A DNA stretch of 64,000 nucleotides, taken from assembly GCF_003206135.1 (NCBI RefSeq), contig NZ_PZJT01000005.1:1-64000 (forward strand), written 5' to 3'. The position numbers were made by a program, and so were the translations under genes. Every line of letters begins with the position of its first letter. The first letter of the stretch is position 1. This document shows positions 61,778-64,000 of the stretch, one piece after another. Origin of the DNA: Salinicola salarius (GTDB lineage Bacteria; Pseudomonadota; Gammaproteobacteria; Pseudomonadales; Halomonadaceae). The notes beneath the pieces were generated by a model. That model was given only the letters and a program-made list of their open reading frames with translations. It ran no database searches and was not told the DNA's origin.

Positions 61778-62267
61778 CGCCCAACTGGCGATCATCACCG
61801 AACAGCTGGGCCGCCCGCCCCGAGGTCTCGAAGCGGTCGCCGCCACCGACAGTCGTGGCCGCCCGCTGGTCCTGCGCATGGCGCCGATCGTCGACGATGC
61901 GCCCTTCCCGACGCTCTACTGGCTCTCCTGCGAGCGTCTCAAGGTGGTGCTGTCGCGCCTGGAGGCCAGTGGCGTGATCAAGGAGCTGGAAGCCCGGCTG
62001 CAGCAGGACCCGGAATGGATGGCCAGTTACCACCAGAGCCATGCCGATTACGTGCGCCAGCGCTGGGATTTCATGACCGACGCACAGCGCGAGGCGGTGG
62101 AGCAGCGCGGCTACACCCAACTGATGCGCGAGCGCGGCGTCGGCGGGATCACCAACTGGGATCAGGTGCGCTGCCTGCATACGCAGTATGCGCACCATCT
62201 CTGCGGCGACAACGCCATCGGCCGCTGGCTCGATGCAGAGCATGATGTCGCCGCCAGCATTCCGTGA
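61746..62267 (+). CDS. DUF501 family protein
   Basis: 173-residue protein matching the DUF501 pattern: LGRPPRGLEAVAA near the N-terminus, PLVLRMAPIVDDAPFPTLYWLSC, then GITNWDQVRCLHTQYAHHLCG near the end. Several conserved His and Cys residues suggest metal binding, but the function is unknown. It overlaps the preceding gene, with ATG 61746 and a weak ribosome site, as expected from coupling. Confidence 0.82.
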   Translation: MVIHTNQTPTDAQLAIITEQLGRPPRGLEAVAATDSRGRPLVLRMAPIVDDAPFPTLYWLSCERLKVVLSRLEASGVIKELEARLQQDPEWMASYHQSHADYVRQRWDFMTDAQREAVEQRGYTQLMRERGVGGITNWDQVRCLHTQYAHHLCGDNAIGRWLDAEHDVAASIP

Positions 62268-62315
62268 TGGTCGGGAATCCCTCTCTTTCATTATTCGTTT
62301 TCCAGGAGCGATAGC

Positions 62316-62876
62316 GTGCAAATCTGTGTTTATCTGGGCTCGCGTGAAGGTAACGATCCGCGTTTCGCCGCAGCGACGGACGCACTCGGCGCGGCGATCG
62401 CCAGTCGCGGCTGGGGGCTGGTCTACGGCGGCGCCCGTAATGGCCTGATGGGTCGGCTGGCCAACGCCTGTCTCGCCGAAGGCGGTGAAGTGATCGGTGT
62501 GATGCCTGAACATCTCGTCCAGCGCGAAGTCTCGCACCATGGCCTGACCCGGCTGATCCGGGTCGACAACATGCACGAACGCAAGGCTGCCATGGCCGCG
62601 CATGCCGATGCCTTCGTCGCGCTACCCGGCGGTATCGGCACGCTGGAGGAGCTGTTCGAGATCTGGACCTGGCGCTACCTCGACCTGCACGGCAAGCCGA
62701 TCGGCGTGCTCAATGTCGCCGACTTCTACTCGCCGCTGCTGACCTTCCTCGACACCACCGTCGAACACGGCTTTCTCGATGTCGCCACCCGCCGCACGCT
62801 GGTCGCCGAGGCCGATATCGAAACCCTGCTGGATCGCCTGGCCGAAGATGCCAGACTGAGAAATCACGACGCTTGA
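62316..62876 (+). CDS. LOG-family Rossmann-fold nucleotide hydrolase (TIGR00730)
   Basis: 186-residue protein of the LOG/YvdD family, whose members are nucleoside 5'-monophosphate phosphoribohydrolases. CVYLGSREG at the N-terminus, VYGGARNGLMG, HERKAAM and the signature PGGIGTLEELFEIWTW are all intact. The start is GTG 62316. The physiological substrate in bacteria is usually unclear; cytokinin activation is known for plant and some bacterial homologues. Confidence 0.92.
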   Translation: MQICVYLGSREGNDPRFAAATDALGAAIASRGWGLVYGGARNGLMGRLANACLAEGGEVIGVMPEHLVQREVSHHGLTRLIRVDNMHERKAAMAAHADAFVALPGGIGTLEELFEIWTWRYLDLHGKPIGVLNVADFYSPLLTFLDTTVEHGFLDVATRRTLVAEADIETLLDRLAEDARLRNHDA

Positions 62877-62924
62877 ACGACGCGGTTCGAGCACCGGTAA
62901 CGTATCCATCAAGGAGGATTGGGA

Positions 62925-63896
62925 ATGCATGCCATCGCCATCGAAGACAATCGAATGATCTGGCGCGAACACGACGACCTCGGCCCGCTGGGTGCCAACG
63001 AGGTGCGGATCGATGTGGCCTGGGCGGGAATGAATCGCGCCGACCTGATGCAGCGCGGCGGCAACTATCCGCCGCCGCCGGGAGAATCCGAGATTCCGGG
63101 ACTGGAAGTCAGTGGCACCATCAGCGAAGTCGGCAAGGGCGTGGAGCGCTTCCGCAAGGGCGATCGAGTCTGCGCCCTGCTGGCCGGCGGCGGCTATGCC
63201 GAGCAGGTCGTGGTCAACGAAGCGCAGGTTCTGCCCATCCCCCAGGGTCTGGGGCTGCGTGAAGCCGCCGCACTGCCGGAGGTCTTCACGACCGCCTGGC
63301 TCAACCTCTACATGGAAGGGGCGGTACAGACCGGCCAGCGCGTCCTGCTGCACGCTGCCGCCAGCGGCGTGGGCACGGCGGCGATTCAGCTCTGCCGCGT
63401 GTTCGGCAACCCCTGTTTCGTGACCGCCGGCAGCGCCGACAAGCTGGAAACCTGCTACCGGCTAGGCGCCGATGCCGGCTGGAACCGGCACGATGGCAGC
63501 TTCGTCGAGGCGGTCAAGAACTGGGGCGGCGCCGACATGATTCTCGATCCGGTGGGAGGCGACTACATCGCTCAGGATCTGGCCGTGCTGAACACCGATG
63601 GCCGGCTGGTTCTCATCGGCCTGATGGGCGGCGCGGAAGCGCAGATCAACCTGGGGCGCATGCTGGTCAAGCGCCAGCGCCTGATCGGCTCGACCCTGCG
63701 TTCCCGCTCGACGAAGGCCAAGGGCGCGATTCTCGACGCACTGTATGCGCACGTCTGGCCCAAGTTGGCCAGCGGAGAGATCGAACCGTTGATTGCCGGC
63801 ACCTGGCCCATTCAGGAAGCGGAGACCGCGATGCAGCACCTTTCCGACAACCGCAACACCGGCAAGATTCTGCTCAGCGTCAGCGGAGCGGGGTAA
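62925..63896 (+). CDS. NAD(P)H quinone oxidoreductase, PIG3/zinc-type MDR family
   Basis: Medium-chain dehydrogenase/reductase of the quinone oxidoreductase (PIG3-like) group, 323 residues. The N-terminal domain carries AGMNRADLMQRGGNYPPPPG and GLEVSGTISEVG. The cofactor domain carries LLHAAASGVGTAAIQL (Rossmann glycines) and STLRSRSTKAKGAI. Zinc ligands of alcohol dehydrogenases are absent, as expected. ATG 62925 has AAGGAGG 7 bases upstream. Confidence 0.93.
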   Translation: MHAIAIEDNRMIWREHDDLGPLGANEVRIDVAWAGMNRADLMQRGGNYPPPPGESEIPGLEVSGTISEVGKGVERFRKGDRVCALLAGGGYAEQVVVNEAQVLPIPQGLGLREAAALPEVFTTAWLNLYMEGAVQTGQRVLLHAAASGVGTAAIQLCRVFGNPCFVTAGSADKLETCYRLGADAGWNRHDGSFVEAVKNWGGADMILDPVGGDYIAQDLAVLNTDGRLVLIGLMGGAEAQINLGRMLVKRQRLIGSTLRSRSTKAKGAILDALYAHVWPKLASGEIEPLIAGTWPIQEAETAMQHLSDNRNTGKILLSVSGAG

Positions 63897-63960
63897 AACC
63901 GCGTCGACCGGCCACGCTCGATCACGGTCCGGCCCACGATCACGGTAAGGTCCCGGAGCG

Positions 63961-64000
63961 CTATTCGACGTTCAGCGTGGCCTTGTAGGTCAACTGCAAC
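63961..64000 (-). CDS. C-terminal end of a gene continuing beyond the window
   Basis: On the minus strand a frame open from the window edge ends QLTYKATLNVE and TAG at 63963-63961. Only twelve codons are visible, so the product cannot be named. It is convergent with the quinone oxidoreductase gene across a 64-base gap. Confidence 0.4.
   Translation of the reverse strand, partial: LQLTYKATLNVE

Overview
The window is about 64 kb of GC-rich, densely coding chromosome from a gammaproteobacterium. Three blocks fit a Halomonadaceae-like organism (Halomonas, Salinicola or Kushneria type): xerD-dsbC-hom-thrC-recJ, ffh / rpsP-rimM-trmD-rplS, and minCDE next to sbcB. The genus is an inference from protein style and gene order. 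No insertion sequence, prophage, CRISPR array or rRNA was seen. There is one tRNA, an initiator tRNA-fMet.

Layout. 1-1068: prfB (minus, C-terminal end outside the window) with its autoregulatory +1 frameshift. 1330-22555: a peptide-acquisition block. It holds four tandem OppA-type binding proteins with a YkfC-like NlpC/P60 murein-peptide endopeptidase between the second and third, OppB, OppC, a fused OppD-OppF ATPase and an exported M3 oligopeptidase. After an AT-rich gene-free gap come TonB-ExbB-ExbD, a TonB-dependent receptor and an exported M13 metallopeptidase. 23139-24401: FadL-type porin (minus). 24654-28002: MerR regulator, Cu(I) P1B-ATPase with three metal-binding domains (two of them a recent duplication) and a 24-residue membrane micro-ORF. 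28059-29130: VOC protein and YitT protein. 29370-35787 (minus): recJ, thrC, hom, dsbC, xerD. 35940-39734 (minus): rplS, trmD, rimM, rpsP, ffh. 40016-42209: ypjD and corB.

42305-44817 (minus): a TetR regulator translationally coupled to an MFS-acyltransferase fusion. 45089-48847: an SRAP-fold protein that has lost all four catalytic residues, then a large M16 protease. 49016-52501 (minus): sbcB, then minE, minD, minC. 52758-55672: a HEAT/DUF349 protein and, from a consensus promoter over its stop codon, tRNA-fMet. 55847-64000: DUF3750, CnoX-like thioredoxin-TPR, PatB/MalY aminotransferase, a Tsx-like porin with a large palindrome upstream, an HNH protein, YbaK, DUF501, LOG-family and quinone oxidoreductase genes, two unrecognised small proteins, and the last codons of a further minus-strand gene.

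How it fits together. The most coherent accessory content is the 21-kb peptide block. It encodes outer-membrane uptake energised by TonB/ExbBD, two periplasmic metallopeptidases, four binding proteins feeding one ABC permease, and a cytoplasmic enzyme that splits murein peptides. The most unusual single gene is the SRAP homologue without its catalytic residues. Small-scale tandem duplications recur (copA metal-binding domains, the minE 3' end, the ptrA leader, the ptrA/sbcB intergenic gap), which suggests replication-slippage-prone tracts across the window.
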